Below, piece by piece: positions 13,861 to 25,844 of a DNA stretch of 64,000 nucleotides (the first letter of the stretch is position 1; every line of letters starts with the position of its first letter). The stretch covers positions 1-64,000 of the forward strand of contig JAUFSD010000013.1 of assembly GCA_033030425.1 (NCBI GenBank), read 5' to 3'. Made by a program: the position numbers and the translations under genes. The DNA comes from Verpa conica (taxonomy: Eukaryota; Ascomycota; Pezizomycetes; Pezizales; Morchellaceae). The notes beneath the pieces are model-generated. The model was not told the DNA's origin and ran no database searches. It saw nothing but the letters and a program-made list of their open reading frames with translations.

Positions 13861-16285
13861 GTATTAATATAGGTCTTTCAAGTATAATATAGGCTCCCGT
13901 GAAGATACCTACTTACACAACACCTCCGGAATCTTGTCTAGTGGGTCTCCTAACGTTATCGAATTAGACTGTGGAAGCCTATCGGCGTATACGTAAAAGT
14001 ATATTAATGTCGAGTCGTGTTGCACTTCAGAACTGAGGTATGTGAATGAGGATACGGCAAATATTAGAAAATAGACTCCGTGATGAAATACCGAACCGTT
14101 AACTTACCAGATTCACTCTATATAGAAATTCACATCAATCCAGTGGCAGGATACGCCCGCGTACGTATTGCCTCTTACAGCGTTAGGACCAGCCCAAGTG
14201 TAATACTTACTGGATTGTAGACCTCTCCAATAACTGCCTATTCACCTATCTAACGCGCTCCAGACATTACCCCCCTCGCGCCCCCTGATGCATTTTCATT
14301 ATGCCATAGACGACGATTGAAGCAGGGTGTAGGTCAAGGTCTTTCAGATGTCGGAAATGTCGAAGGAGGCACAGCGCTCAATGCAAACCAATTCGAGCCC
14401 CAAATACTCCATACCTCCCTAATGACCCCTAGGCGCCGAGTTAGCTCAGATAACTAGTGTTGTGTGTTCATGGTGTCTCGAAAACCCCTTCCTACGCTTT
14501 GAGAAGTTACCGGTAATGACGCCTGCTGAACAAAACCAACGACCTTCCAAAATTCCCCGGGTCAGTTCGGCAGGAGCTTTCTCTACATACGCAAATTGTG
14601 GGTGATATATCCTAGCCACCCCCGATGCGGGCAGGTCCCCTGTCTACCTCTAGGTGATAGGTGAACAAGGTTGTTCTTATTAATAGATATTTTGGGTAAT
14701 ACGACCAGGTTACAGACCAGGTTACAGCTTACTCCGTGCCGATACATGCTGCATCTACCGCTTTCATTATGTCGTTCATATGATCTGAGCTTTGGGAGTC
14801 TTTTGTGCAAATCCCCAGACGTATCAGTTTAAGGGCAACTCTGTCTCCCGAGTAGACATTCCCTTATCCTTCCACCGCGCCATCCTTTGTGTGATGTTGA
14901 TATTCCTCTTATTCGGCAGACATTTTTGCAATGAACCCTACAGATACCTACTCTCCTACTAATTATCATCTTATTATCACCTCGCCTAAAAGGTATACGT
15001 CGCAGATAAACAGGCATCCGGGTTCTAGCCTAGATTAGCCGGCCACCACCAATAGTTCATTGAGGGATCTAGTACAAGGGACCCCACATCTTAGATACAA
15101 GAAAAAGGCCAATAAAACCATCTGCGAGACCCAGAACAGTCCTTCCGCGTATAAAGCGCCTTCACCGTAACAGACAAGATTCAATATACTGGACTAAAGA
15201 TAATTCTTTCCACAGAAAATCAAGTACAGGTGCTTATTCGATCACCATTGTCACTCCTCTATCCTTAGCCGTCTACAGCTGTTTTATCTCCTGAATATTA
15301 CCATGATTGGTCCTTTGCTCAGACTATATTACAGTCTGATGGAAATAGCCCTTTAGTGCCACGGCGGTTTACATATAAGCTAGAGTCAGGAACGCCAGGA
15401 GGGATTTAACTAGGGCTACTATTTTCATTTAAGCGTCCTATTACAAATAATATTCAATGTAGAATGAAGGTAACCTTATGTAGATCCTAGAATCAGTTAT
15501 CAATACACAGGTCAGTCCCGTAATCTCTTCAAATACATATCCGCTTGCTTCTCCATTAAATGCTTGCCTTGCCTAGCTGACAGGTGGAGACAATCTTGGA
15601 TTAGGATTTAAAAACCATGCCAATTCTATCCCTACAAAGAAAATTACCAGCCGATACTCAACCAGTAATTAAAGAGGACGTCTACAATCCTATATAGTTG
15701 GGAATGAGTGATATAGACACCGGACTTTCGATCTCAGTGTTTGATACCCGGATATCATAAACGAAACACTATTTAATTAGGATAGCCGGCGATAAATATT
15801 CCTACTATAAATACGAGGGAAAACATCACATCCACAGAAACCCTTTCTAAACTTTCTATTGGTTCATACTGCCGTTATATCTATTTTCCGAGGCTGCACT
15901 CCAATTCCGCCACTGTTTACTAGATATTAGAAGTAGAGAGTACTAAATACATCTATTAGGGGTTAAGATGACAACAAGATGGATGTCAAAAAGTGCTGGA
16001 AATAGGGGACCTAATAGTAATTACTAGAAAGCTTCTTGATTAACACCGGCCTCGGATTTCTTCGATTCTGAAGACACTAGGACCTTAGAAATTCGATCAA
16101 GTGGTATATGAGAAGATGTGTATTGATAATTTAAACCTTGCGCTTATGAGGAACTGAATTAATTAAAGGTGCAAAACGGCAAAACTTAAATAACAGTTAC
16201 CTAGTTAGGCCGTCAGCGTAATAAAATATCCTGGCTATCCCAGAAACTCTACCTGTTGGTTAAGCGGTTGCGCCGCAAGTCCGAC
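13861..16285. other. Intergenic, decayed repeat DNA
   Basis: The first few hundred bases after the tandem units resemble the sequence after the 21.6-kb units (for example GGTATGTGAATGAGG near 14036 against GGTATGTGAACATGGG near 21940), suggesting a longer duplicated element. A direct 12-bp doublet ACCAGGTTACAG sits near 14704-14727. No gene is supported. Confidence 0.4.
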
Positions 16286-16288
16286 ATC

Positions 16289-16314
16289 CTCACTTACCTA
16301 TTCGGGTAAGTGAG
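16289..16314. other. Perfect 10-bp hairpin
   Basis: CTCACTTACC and GGTAAGTGAG are exact reverse complements separated by a six-base loop. The flanking GACAT and GTGTC could extend the stem with mismatches. The upstream bases GGTTAAGCGGTTG look slightly like a tRNA D-arm, but no T-arm follows, so I do not call a tRNA. Confidence 0.7.
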
Positions 16315-16559
16315 TCCGGTGTCTTATCACATGGCAAGTGAAATACAAAAATCCAACATTGATGATTTATGAGCCACAGGAGGCTCTTAAAATTATACAT
16401 TCGTTAAGGCTACGTTCCATGACTTGTCACCTCCTAATACCGCATGTATACTCGATGTGAAATACAATATAGTACGTTTACTACACTACAACCTTGCCTC
16501 CACACGCGAAGTAACATAAAACCGAGGCTCAGTTCTTTCTCTAGTAAGACAATGCGCTA

Positions 16560-16885
16560 CAGTGCAGAGAATAAGGCGGTGCGGTTCGGACGGCCTTTGA
16601 GTATAGTAGTAGGCAATGGGGTAGATCTGGTAAAGCGGTAACATCATAAGGCAACGGAGATAATATGGCAACCAGACATACGGCATCATTGGCAACGCTG
16701 GTAAGGTGGTGAGACGGTTCAGGCAACGGGAAAAATACGGCAACGGCAAACGGTAACGAGGTAGATTTTGCAACGGAGAATCCAGTGAAAATAGCAACAT
16801 GGAATATCGTGTAACGGAGTAGATAAGAAATAAGGTGTCGGTGTATTTGCAACAGAAAGTACGGCACCAGCAGTAATGACCCCAC
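16560..16885. repeat. Small GGCAAC-type degenerate array
   Basis: GGCAAC, GCAACGG or GGTAACG occurs about every 15-30 bases, with spacers such as GAGATAATATGG and GAGGTAGATTTT. This is the same core as in the large array at 23.5-25.6 kb, in the same orientation. Minus-strand frames rich in Leu, Pro and Tyr here are by-products of the repeat. Confidence 0.65.
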
Positions 16886-18038
16886 CCATTACTGTTTCAG
16901 CTCCATGCGATTTTATCCCGTTACTATGAAAAGTGCCGCGGGTTTCCCGACGATTCTTGTGTATGACGACGACTTGTCTTCTGTTGATCTTTGTCTTACT
17001 CCAGAAAAACCTGGCTTCGACAAACGACATCCAAGTGAAACAAAACGCGGATTATCCACTTATAGTTCTGTACGTGGAGTCTAGAGCAAGAACGACCTGG
17101 GAAGGTTACGGTGGTATTGAAGGAATACGAGCAGAGCATAGGGCAGGAATAGGTGCTAGTGGGAGATTTTGGGTGATGTTCTTAGGTGGTACGTAGAAGG
17201 TTAGTTGTGTTGTAGATGCTTCTCAATAAGGATAGCTGGTGGGGGATCATAGACATGAGTCACATGTTTCTTTATTTGCTATGTTTGAGGATCTAGGCAA
17301 GGCTATTCAAGACCCGCAGATACTATTGGCCTTTGCCCTCCTCGATAGAGATTTTAGTGCTGAGCCCTGGCCACAATCCCATTTTCGCGGTAATTCTACC
17401 GTATGAAAAATGCCTTCTTTGGTAACGGGCCCCTATTGAACGGCCTATCATTTGGGGTTTGTGCTCTGTACGTACCTACCTTGTTTTCCACCCGACTTGG
17501 TTTTGGGGGTAATTGAGTGATCATCACAGCTGAGCTCTGTGCTTTATTGATCACTGCCTCAATAGAATCGGCTTTGGTTTCTCTTCTCGCTTGTGCCTGC
17601 GCGTCGGGGTAACCAATAACCGCTTTTTTACTTTTGTTCTACTATGTCATTGGTATGAGAGGATATTATATTTCTCTTTTCAGTATCCCGGTACGTCCCC
17701 CCCCGGGGGTGAGACTGACATTTGTGCTCAGCCAATATACACGACACAGTGATAGCCGGAAGTAACGAGGACCCACAAAACCGGATTCGAGATCAGGTAT
17801 TCTCTATGACGGGAGGTGACCCCATGGCATATAAAGTGGCCGTTCCCCGGGTTGCTGGAGACTGCCTGCAAAGCACTCAGGTCTCTTTAGTGACACTCCC
17901 TTTTTTATTCCCTTGCGAGTATATCTACACCCCCGACGTATACGAATATCAACGTCGTGCGACAGTTGTTAGTAGTTGACTTTGCCCTCTTTTGCGTTGA
18001 GAGGAGACCCGTCGTCGTGATAGGGTGTTTTCTGCGCA
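16886..18038. other. Intergenic upstream of the oxygenase gene
   Basis: No gene is supported. A short frame at 16963-17196 begins with a hydrophobic stretch but has no further support. The segment just before 18039 should contain the promoter of the following gene, but no clear core element can be named. Confidence 0.4.
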
Positions 18039-19538
18039 ATGGCGAGAAGGAAGAAACGAGGTAGAACTGGAGGTTTGGTTGATGGTTCTGTTGCTTCGCT
18101 GGATGCTGGAGGGCCCCCGGTATCCAAAAGGCGTTGCTTTCCAAGCAGTACTATCCCGGCACCAGTGGCCTCAGGACCGAACTCTAGCCCGCACGTTGAC
18201 CCCACCCCCGCCGGCACGATCCCCGCCGACAAGACCCCGGACGCCGCAACTCCCGACACGGCTCCCCTTAGTTACGCGAAATCATGGAGTGCCTACTTTT
18301 CCGAGGCTGGGTTGATTAAGCTAGGAATAAGACTTTTTACCCCATGGAATTCCGATGGCCGCAAGTCCCTACGCCGCAACTTTTCACGTCTAATGCCTAT
18401 AGAGTACATTGCAGAATCATTCAATCTAAACAATCAGATGCGTGCTTCTAAAAAATCCCAGCCTGATGAGGCCAACTTATCCGATTTCGAGGATAAAAAT
18501 GAACCTACACTCACATTAATTGAAGATAGTTCTTGTATTATCCGTGATAATTCAGTGTTAGTTTCCTATAGATTTATGCTACCATTGTATACTAACTATG
18601 GGATATAGGGGAGCCGAGCCATTGGTTTTGAAAATAGGCCACATGCCTGTAGGCGTTAACCAGTCCACGCCTGCAGTTCATGAGGCTTTAACCACAAGCT
18701 TGTTGTCCTCCACCCTCTCTTATATTGGCGGCTGCAATAGTAGTTCTATCGTTCAAGATGCGGTACGCCACCCCGCCAGTAAGAGCAACCCCACCCACCA
18801 GAGGAAGACACGAAAAGGAGGCCCCATTCCCCGCCCCCCAAATAGCGGATCGTGCCACCGTATTCATGTTCAACATTGTGCTAGGAATGACAATGAAATT
18901 AATAACATACAGTTATTCCGCGGGCCTGCTGGCACTTGGGATTCTCGTGTAGCAAGTGGAGGCCTCCATGATTTTCTTAAAAGGATTTATCCCCTAACAC
19001 AGTTACTTGAAGTTGTATTTAAAGTGTTTTTATCACAATGTTGGGAAAAGTATGATAAAGTAAGAGGAAGAATGCCAGATGAGTCTGGGGGGGAATACTT
19101 TGGACTATGGAGGTCAAGGGCGATTATTATAGATTCTATGACAAATGTTCATAGGGATCTGAAAGATGTATGCTATGGTTGGTGTGCTATTGTTCCTTTA
19201 GGCGACTTTCAAGGAGGAGATATATGTCTACCAGGCCTGGGTTACCGCATCAAGCTCCCCGTCGGTAAGCTCTTGAGTAAACCTATACAACTTTGGCCCT
19301 ACATGAGATATGCTAATTCATAGGCTCGATCTTATTCCTTCGATCTCACATCATCCCCCATTACGTTGGATACTGGTCGGGTCATCGTTTCAGCATCGTT
19401 CATTTTAGTCACCAAAGTACGTTTGATTATTATACCCAAGAAACAGGGGAGCGACTACACGACTATGAGGGTATGCCCGGCTGGTGGCGCTCAAGTCGAT
19501 TACCTGAGGGTAGGCTAAACTGCTCCATTGAGTATTAA
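18039..19538 (+). CDS. TET/JBP-like 2-oxoglutarate/Fe(II) oxygenase (fungal family)
   Basis: Three exons fit: 18039-18556, 18609-19264 and 19324-19538, giving a 462-residue protein. Both introns are short GT-AG introns; the first has a TACTAAC branch site. Joining exons 2 and 3 restores a continuous catalytic core that no single frame shows. The N-terminus is basic (MARRKKRGR), then Pro/Ala-rich and probably disordered. The C-terminal third has NVHRDLKD (the His-x-Asp iron ligands), LGDFQGGDICLP, then GSILFLRSHIIPHYV with the distal His region and GHRFSIVHF with the Arg expected to hold 2-oxoglutarate. Known relatives oxidise 5-methylcytosine or thymine, and in fungi many copies travel with KDZ-type transposons; activity here is inferred. 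It lies alone in repeats and is followed by a long inverted repeat. The segment around residues 230-260 is the least certain and could hide another intron. Confidence 0.72.
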
Positions 19539-19587
19539 AGTACTGACACTGGCGCGTCTGTGTAGCACCAAATAAATAATCTGATAC

Positions 19588-19710
19588 GGCTATTGGATGA
19601 GGGATAGGTGGCCCCCACCTCCGGTGTGTGCAATGCAAGTTGGGCCCCTTGTATTGCGCACACTGGTGGGGAGGCCGCCCATTGGGCCCCCCTCATCTAT
19701 TGTAATAGCT
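19588..19710. repeat. Long imperfect inverted repeat, MITE-like hairpin
   Basis: The left arm (about 19588-19637: GCTATTGGATGAGGG, then GGTGGCCCCCACC and GTGTGTGCAATGCAA) is mirrored by the right arm (about 19649-19710: TTGTATTGCGCACAC, GGTGGGGAGGCCGCCC, CCCCTCATCTATTG and TAATAGC). Arms are over 50 bases with a small loop. It begins only about 50 bp after the oxygenase stop codon. It could be a small non-autonomous element, a terminal inverted repeat relic or a 3' structure. Confidence 0.7.
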
Positions 19711-21600
19711 ACATAAATCAGTTGTAGGGGAACCTCTGACCCTGCTATAAACAACTATTGTAGTGATACGAAAGGCATAGAGTTTGTTCCAGAAGCAAGG
19801 GTGGGTGGGTACGGATTTTTTTGATTATATTTATTGGTATATAATCAACGGCGAGGCTTTGTAACTTGGACATGGCTTGTTTTGCGTTTTGTAGCCCAGG
19901 CTCTAAAAAATGACGTGTAATATTAAATTTAAAATCCAAAAAATACCAGATAAACCTAAGCATGTAAGTCAAATGATATAGTTGTGTTCCGCTCCAGACA
20001 GCCACTTAGAAGTTCGTTCCTTAGAAATTGGTATTACTTTGTGCTTCAAGTCTAAAACTATTTCCCACGCAGTCTGCATTCCAAACTTTCATGATGAACC
20101 CCATAGGAGCTTGTGGGTAATCTTCAAAAATTATATAAGCATTGGCCAAAGCTATATCTCAAGTATGTCGAGACCACTATGAGTCTCATAATAGCACCAA
20201 AATATCCACACCGTTCATGTAAAAGCTGTAATCATTGATTACTCTAGCTATTTCAGGTACCTCACCCATTCGCCGCCGTCTTTCCAGAGTTTCGATTTCG
20301 TAAAATAACTATAACATTGTCTTTCACAATGCCACGATTAAATGATGATCGAGTTTTGCGTTTTTAGGTACTGCATTCTCCGGAGCAAAATCTTTAGTAT
20401 TAATTCAAGCTGTGCTACATAAACCAAGCCATTTTCTTAGAACAGCAAAGAATGGAAGATTAGCGTAAATATAATCAAAAAAAACATTGAAAGACTAGTC
20501 ACACTCAAGAGTAGAGCAATTCGATTTCAAACACAAGCCGACTTGTTATACTCATATCATTTGTTTCAGGAGATCTTGGGATAAAGGTCGTACACGTAGT
20601 CATCAAATACAAGACAATGAAATTTAAGATCTGGATGGATCGGTTTGCATAGTATGTCTTCTATAAAGCAGGGTCCCAATACGGGAATAAAAGGTTTTAT
20701 TTACTTTAGAATGCCATAGGCGTTGTCTATCTGGTGTTTTCTTGGCGAATTAGAATGGAAGTAACGTCGTATTTTTGTTAGCCCGAGTGATAGACCATGA
20801 TGCGGCTTTAAAAGAATTGTCTTAGAAATCGTATTCTGAGAGATGTACTCAATTGGGTTACATTCTTTTTAGAGTGTTAATATAGGGCTTTTATTTAAGA
20901 GTTTCTGAGTTACAGGGGTAAGAATACTGTAAGTCACCGAAGCTAAGCACTCGGTAAGTGATACAGGAATGTAGGTACGGTTGTGCACTGGCAACGCGGG
21001 ATTCCATTAGATCCTTTCCACCATAAAACACCCAGTCGTAGAAATCCTAAGAAACTAGTTACTGCAACGGTGTCATCTTGTCCGAGTACTCTAGGACGCA
21101 TTTGACGGGGAAGCGAAGCTAACACGGGAAATACACAGCCATTTCTTATGCTAGAATCGGTATCTCCTCTAATTCTCTATACGATTGGGATAGTACCCCG
21201 CAGATTTTCAAAGGCGTGTGTAGACTACCGTGATAAGTATCGGTTGCAAATGGCATTTGAGAATCTTTTTTGTTGAAACGCGGCAAGGGGTTTTGTTATC
21301 CGAGAGAGAAGCTCCAGCTCCTTTGCAAAACCATCTATTCATACGTCAAAGTGAGTTGGTAGCATGAACCTAGGAGAAACATACCTCTCCCTGAAGCACT
21401 GACACTGCACCAGTACTGATATAATAGCGTGTATAGCAAACTGCGGGACTAAACTCTTCTGATATCACCGGAACGTATAGGACACGATGCTTGAGACTTT
21501 GCTTGTACCCTGCGTCCAAAATCAGGTCAAACACACCTAGATTGTGTCAATTGAGAGCGGAGACTTGCCCGTTTTCTTGGGTCGCTACGCCTCTTTATTT
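19711..21600. other. Intergenic, no gene seen
   Basis: AT-rich sequence with short unrelated frames on both strands. No domain or RNA gene recognised. Confidence 0.45.
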
Positions 21601-21607
21601 CGTAAGT

Positions 21608-21785
21608 CAATGGATCCACGAGTGTAGCATATTCCGCATATGTGATTCCGTTACTAGAGAAGTTGCGTCGTTTGAGTTAAATTATAGACCCCGAGTTAGT
21701 CAGCGCATGTACACGATAGCAGTTCTAATTACATAAATCCAGTGCTGGAGAGGTTGCATAGTTTGAGCCATAGACCATTGCACTA
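21608..21785. repeat. Second cluster of the ~100-bp dispersed repeat
   Basis: Two units carry the same ordered motifs as at 13.56-13.86 kb: AATGGATCCACGAGTG, CATATTCCGCATATGTGATT, CCGTTACTAGAGAAGTTGC and, in the second unit, AAATCCAGTGCTGGAGAGGTTGC followed by TTTGAGCCATAGA. The similarity continues weakly downstream to about 22 kb. Confidence 0.6.
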
Positions 21786-23490
21786 TGAAACTGTTGACAT
21801 AGGTCATACCGGTATATGATGTCTTCCCGTAGATACCCATCTATGCAGTATTGACTGGCCGGTCTCCTTAAATTTTGGAAGTCTATTCCCGCATACGTGC
21901 ACGTATATGGTATCGAGGCTCTCTGTGAATGAGAGCCAGGTATGTGAACATGGGATACTATGGGTATTGGGTAATACACTCGGCGAAGAAATAACTGCGT
22001 GTTGATCTACCAGAAATGCTCCATTTGTGAGCTTTAAGTTGAAGTAATACAATGTGCGGGGCGGCATACCCAGGATGTGTTATTGAATTGTACCAGAAGC
22101 CGAATTGAATCTACTAATAGTTGAATTGTAGGACTTTTCTGCAACTACCTACTTATCACAGGTCCAGTTCCTGAAAGGTTTCCACCAGCGATTGAGGCAG
22201 TGGGATATCGATTTGAAAATGTCGATTGCTTTGGGCGGGTCAAGGGTGTTAGTTTCAGATACCGGGAAAATCTAAACAATACGTGATGTACTCAGTAAAT
22301 CTAGGACCTACATGAGCTTCATACATTCCAAACCACCCCCGGTCGTGGAGTTACCTATTGTAACTACCGCTGTTGGTTCTTGGTACCACCGGAATCCGTT
22401 ATCACACCTTCATTCACTATCAGTATTGCACTAGGAGCCAGCCCCACTAAGCTAAGCTGACTCTCGTTTACAGATTTTCTCGGTGCTCCTAAGAGGTGTG
22501 TACACTGGGATAATTAAACCCTATAATCCCCCGATGTAGTTCCAGTGTTACCCCCTATATCATAGCTCCTGGTCCAAGCTGTTTTTACTGAAGATTATCT
22601 TGTATACGCTGTATTTAATGGAGTAATAGATTACTCTAGGTTGATATACTTATCGTTAAATCCACTTAACCCTGAACGTATTACTCTTGCCATCTTCCCG
22701 CCCTCCAACCGCCTGCACACACTTCATTTTCTTTCGCACCTTGGCAAAAACAAGCTTTGGCCAGGTCATATGCTTCTAAGGTTCCCACATATGAAGTTTT
22801 TGTAGACCTATCGATCATAGTAGGGCCAGTAGCCAAAGACTTTCGCCCGAGTCAGGGTGAATTATATTTGTAGTTCAGGAGTATTTGAGTGACATCAGGA
22901 TGGGCTTTAATGTGGTTTTATAAAGTTAATCTTCGGCTCGCTAGTTCTGATAAGAGTAATGCTTATCAAGTTCCATTGATTCGTGGAGCAGACAATAAGC
23001 ATATATAGGATATTTCTTGACGAGAGTCATGTAAGGTCTACGTCTTGTTGACTTATACTGAAGACACGTAGTATCTATAAGCCGCTAGCGTATAAAGTTT
23101 ATGGCTCTCGTAAATTTTGGACGCGTAAGCTCTGTCGTAATCGGACTGTAGCACCTGAATGATCCTCCCATCTGAAAGAGTTCTCGTCATAGGACACATA
23201 TCTATTATAGAGTGAAGATTGGTGGAGATAGCCTCTGTTATAAGAAATGGGTGCTACCGCTCGGCTGTGAAGGAGTAGTGGCTAATAAGCCATCGTATAT
23301 TTTTGGCACACGTTGTACAAATATCTATCAAGCTGTCGGTTGCAAAGGCCATAACTCTTTGGGCCGGTTGCATGATTTGAGTACAAGAGCTACAGTAGCA
23401 AATTGCAAATTGCGAATCTTTGCAGTACCACATGAAGCTTATTAAGTGCAAGTTGAAAAACTTTATTTCGGTTACAAATATTGAGGTTGC
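21786..23490. other. Intergenic, decayed repeat DNA
   Basis: The beginning parallels 13.87-14.1 kb (GAAGATACCTAC against GTAGATACCCATC; GAAGCCTATCGGCGTATACG against GAAGTCTATTCCCGCATACG). No coding region is supported. Confidence 0.4.
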
Positions 23491-23499
23491 GAAGGCCAG

Positions 23500-25640
23500 A
23501 TTGCTCCAGCAACAGTTGCACGAATACGGGAGCGTATTCCGGGGTGTCACGGAGCAATAGCGGTGGAAAAGAAAGGGAAACTGAACAGATAATCTACAAC
23601 CGGGCATGGGCAATGAGGCAACGGGAAACCCGGCAACAAATCAGATACGGCAATGGCCGAGGAGCAGGTACGAAAGCAGAGGAGCTGGGCAGCGTATTTA
23701 CGGAAATGGATAAATAAAGCAACATAGCAGATAGAGTAAAGTAGTGTATTCGAATATGATAAATATGGCGACAGCAATAGGCAAAATAGGCAACTGGATA
23801 GAAGATAATTGGGGAAGGGCAACAGAGAATATGGCAACATACGAGTACATGGTTAGGTAGCAAGACCTCGGCAACCGAATAGATAAGGCAACCAGGTAAA
23901 CTCAGCAACTTAGTATAAAGCAGTATAGATACATAAAACAGAATTATGTAGCAATTAGGCATGTGAGCAATGCTGGAGCGGACGGCAACACAATAGAGGA
24001 AAAACTTAGTAGTGAGGCAACAGAGCAGTGGGAACCAGAGCAGTGGGCAACACAATAGATGGGCAACCCAGTATCAGGGCAACGGAGCAGAGGCAACTCA
24101 GTAGTGGAGCAACAAAGCTGCAGAGGGCAATGGAGCAGAGAGGGCAACGGAATAGAGGGGCAATGCAGTAGCGGGGCAACAGAGTAGAATGTAATGGAGC
24201 AGAAGGCAACGGAGCAGAGGCAACGGAGCAGATGGTGATGGAGCAGAGGTGGAGGAGCAGAGAGGCAACAGAGCAGAGCAGAGGGCAACATAGTAGAGAG
24301 GCAACACAGTAGAGAAACAACGCAGTGGAGAGCAACGGAGCAGAGGCAACGGAGCAGAGAGGCAACAGTGTAGAAGGCAACGGAGCAGAGAGGCAACGCA
24401 GTAGCAGGGCAACAAAGTTGCAGAGAACATCGGCGCAGAGGGCAACGAAGCAGAGGCAACAGAGAAAAAGGCAACGGAGCAGAAGGCAACGGAGCAGAAG
24501 GCAACAGAGCAGAAGGCAACGGAGCAGAAGGCAGCAGTGCAAGGCAACGCAATAGATGAGCAACGCAGTAGCAGAGAAACAGAGCAGAGAAGACAACAGA
24601 GCAGAGAGGGAAACGAAATAGAGGGGCAACGAGGTAGCGGGGCAACAGAGTAGAGGGAACCAGAGCAGATGGCACCAGGGCAACACAATGGATGGGCAAC
24701 AGAACAGAGGGCAACAGAGTAGAGGGCAACAGAGTAGAGGGCAACGGAGCAGAGGGTAACAGAGCAGAGGGCAACAGAGCAGAACGGAGAAGAAGGCAAC
24801 GAAGCAGAAAGGTAACGGAGCAGAAGGCAACACAGTAGCAGGGCAATGGAACAGAGTATATAACGGAGCAGCAGGCAACGCAGCAGTAGGGCACCAGTGC
24901 AGATAGCAACAAAGCTACAGAGGGCAACGGAGCACAATGCAACAAAGTAGAGGGCAACGCAGTAGCAGAGCAATGAAGTAGAGGGCAACGGAGCAGAAGG
25001 CAACGCATTCGAGAGGCAACACAATAGCGGGGAAACAGAGCAGCAGAGGGCTACAGAGCAAAGACCAACGTAGTAGATAAGCAACGTAGTAGATAGGCAA
25101 CACAGCAGAGGGGCAACACAGTAGTGGAGAAACAGTAACAGAGGGCAACGCAGCAAATGGGCAACAAATACTACTGAAACAGGGCAGATTTCGCAGCAGA
25201 AAATGTGGCAATGGAACAGACATCAATAGGGCAAATATAGCAAGATTATATGTAGGCAAACAGGCATCAGCAGATATAGGAAATAAGGCAACTGAGTATA
25301 CGGCAACTGAGCATCTGGCACCATCAACAGCATTGGCAAATCGGCAACGGGGGAGGTATGGCAACGGGACAAGTACGGCAACAGGACAAGTACGGCAACA
25401 GACAACACGGCAACAGACCAAGTACGACAACAGATTTGATATGGCAAGAACAAGAATTAGGCAACGAAACTAGCAGATTCGGCAACTGGACACTTATAGT
25501 AGTATCTAAGGAGCAGTGATGACACTCAGCAACGGGGAAAACTGAGAATTATAACTACGCTACAATATAGTAGATGGGAGCAAGGTAAGCTCGGTAACGG
25601 GAAAGTGGAGCATATGGCAATATACCGTATAAACTTGATA
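23500..25640. repeat. Large GGCAACGGAGCAGAA minisatellite-like array
   Basis: For more than 2 kb the plus strand is built from GGCAAC followed by RGAGCAGA/NAGTAGA-type spacers. The cleanest part, 24470-24535, is a run of 15-bp units GGCAACGGAGCAGAA. Elsewhere units are stretched or shortened. The edges (23.5-23.9 and 25.2-25.6 kb) are looser, with units of 20-30 bases. The minus strand is open in all three frames across much of the array, giving Leu/Pro/Cys/Ser-rich translations. That pattern comes from the repeat's lack of stop codons and is not evidence of genes. Confidence 0.9.
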
Positions 25641-25844
25641 AATTGGCTATGCGGGCATCGCTGCCACTTTCTATCAAATGTAACTTTCTATCTGATTATA
25701 AGGATTATTAAAATTGAACAGTAATTTCTAAACAGCACCAGGGAACTCAAGGAATTAAGAAATATTAAGAGAAGTACCGTGGCATCATGCAGGAGGGAAC
25801 CGGGGATAATATCAGTATAGGCTCCTATCGGCACCGGTACTAAG

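Noticed and set aside
16255..16330. Possible tRNA near the 16.29-kb hairpin
   Set aside because: A D-arm-like phrase is present, but there is no GTTCRA T-arm, and the acceptor ends do not pair.
16486..17030. Minus-strand Leu/Pro/Tyr-rich frames over the small GGCAAC array
   Set aside because: Different frames overlap, and the amino-acid bias follows the repeat complement (GTTGCC). No start context or splice-linked continuation is seen.
16933..17196. 87-codon plus-strand frame with a hydrophobic N-terminal stretch (possible secreted peptide)
   Set aside because: The hydrophobic run is not followed by a recognisable mature domain or cysteine pattern, and it overlaps the end of the repeat array. 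Too weak to call.
23547..25453. Long minus-strand frames up to 354 codons across the minisatellite
   Set aside because: All three minus frames are open over the same repeat and read as shifted versions of CTCTGCTCCGTTGCC. This is low complexity, not a protein family.
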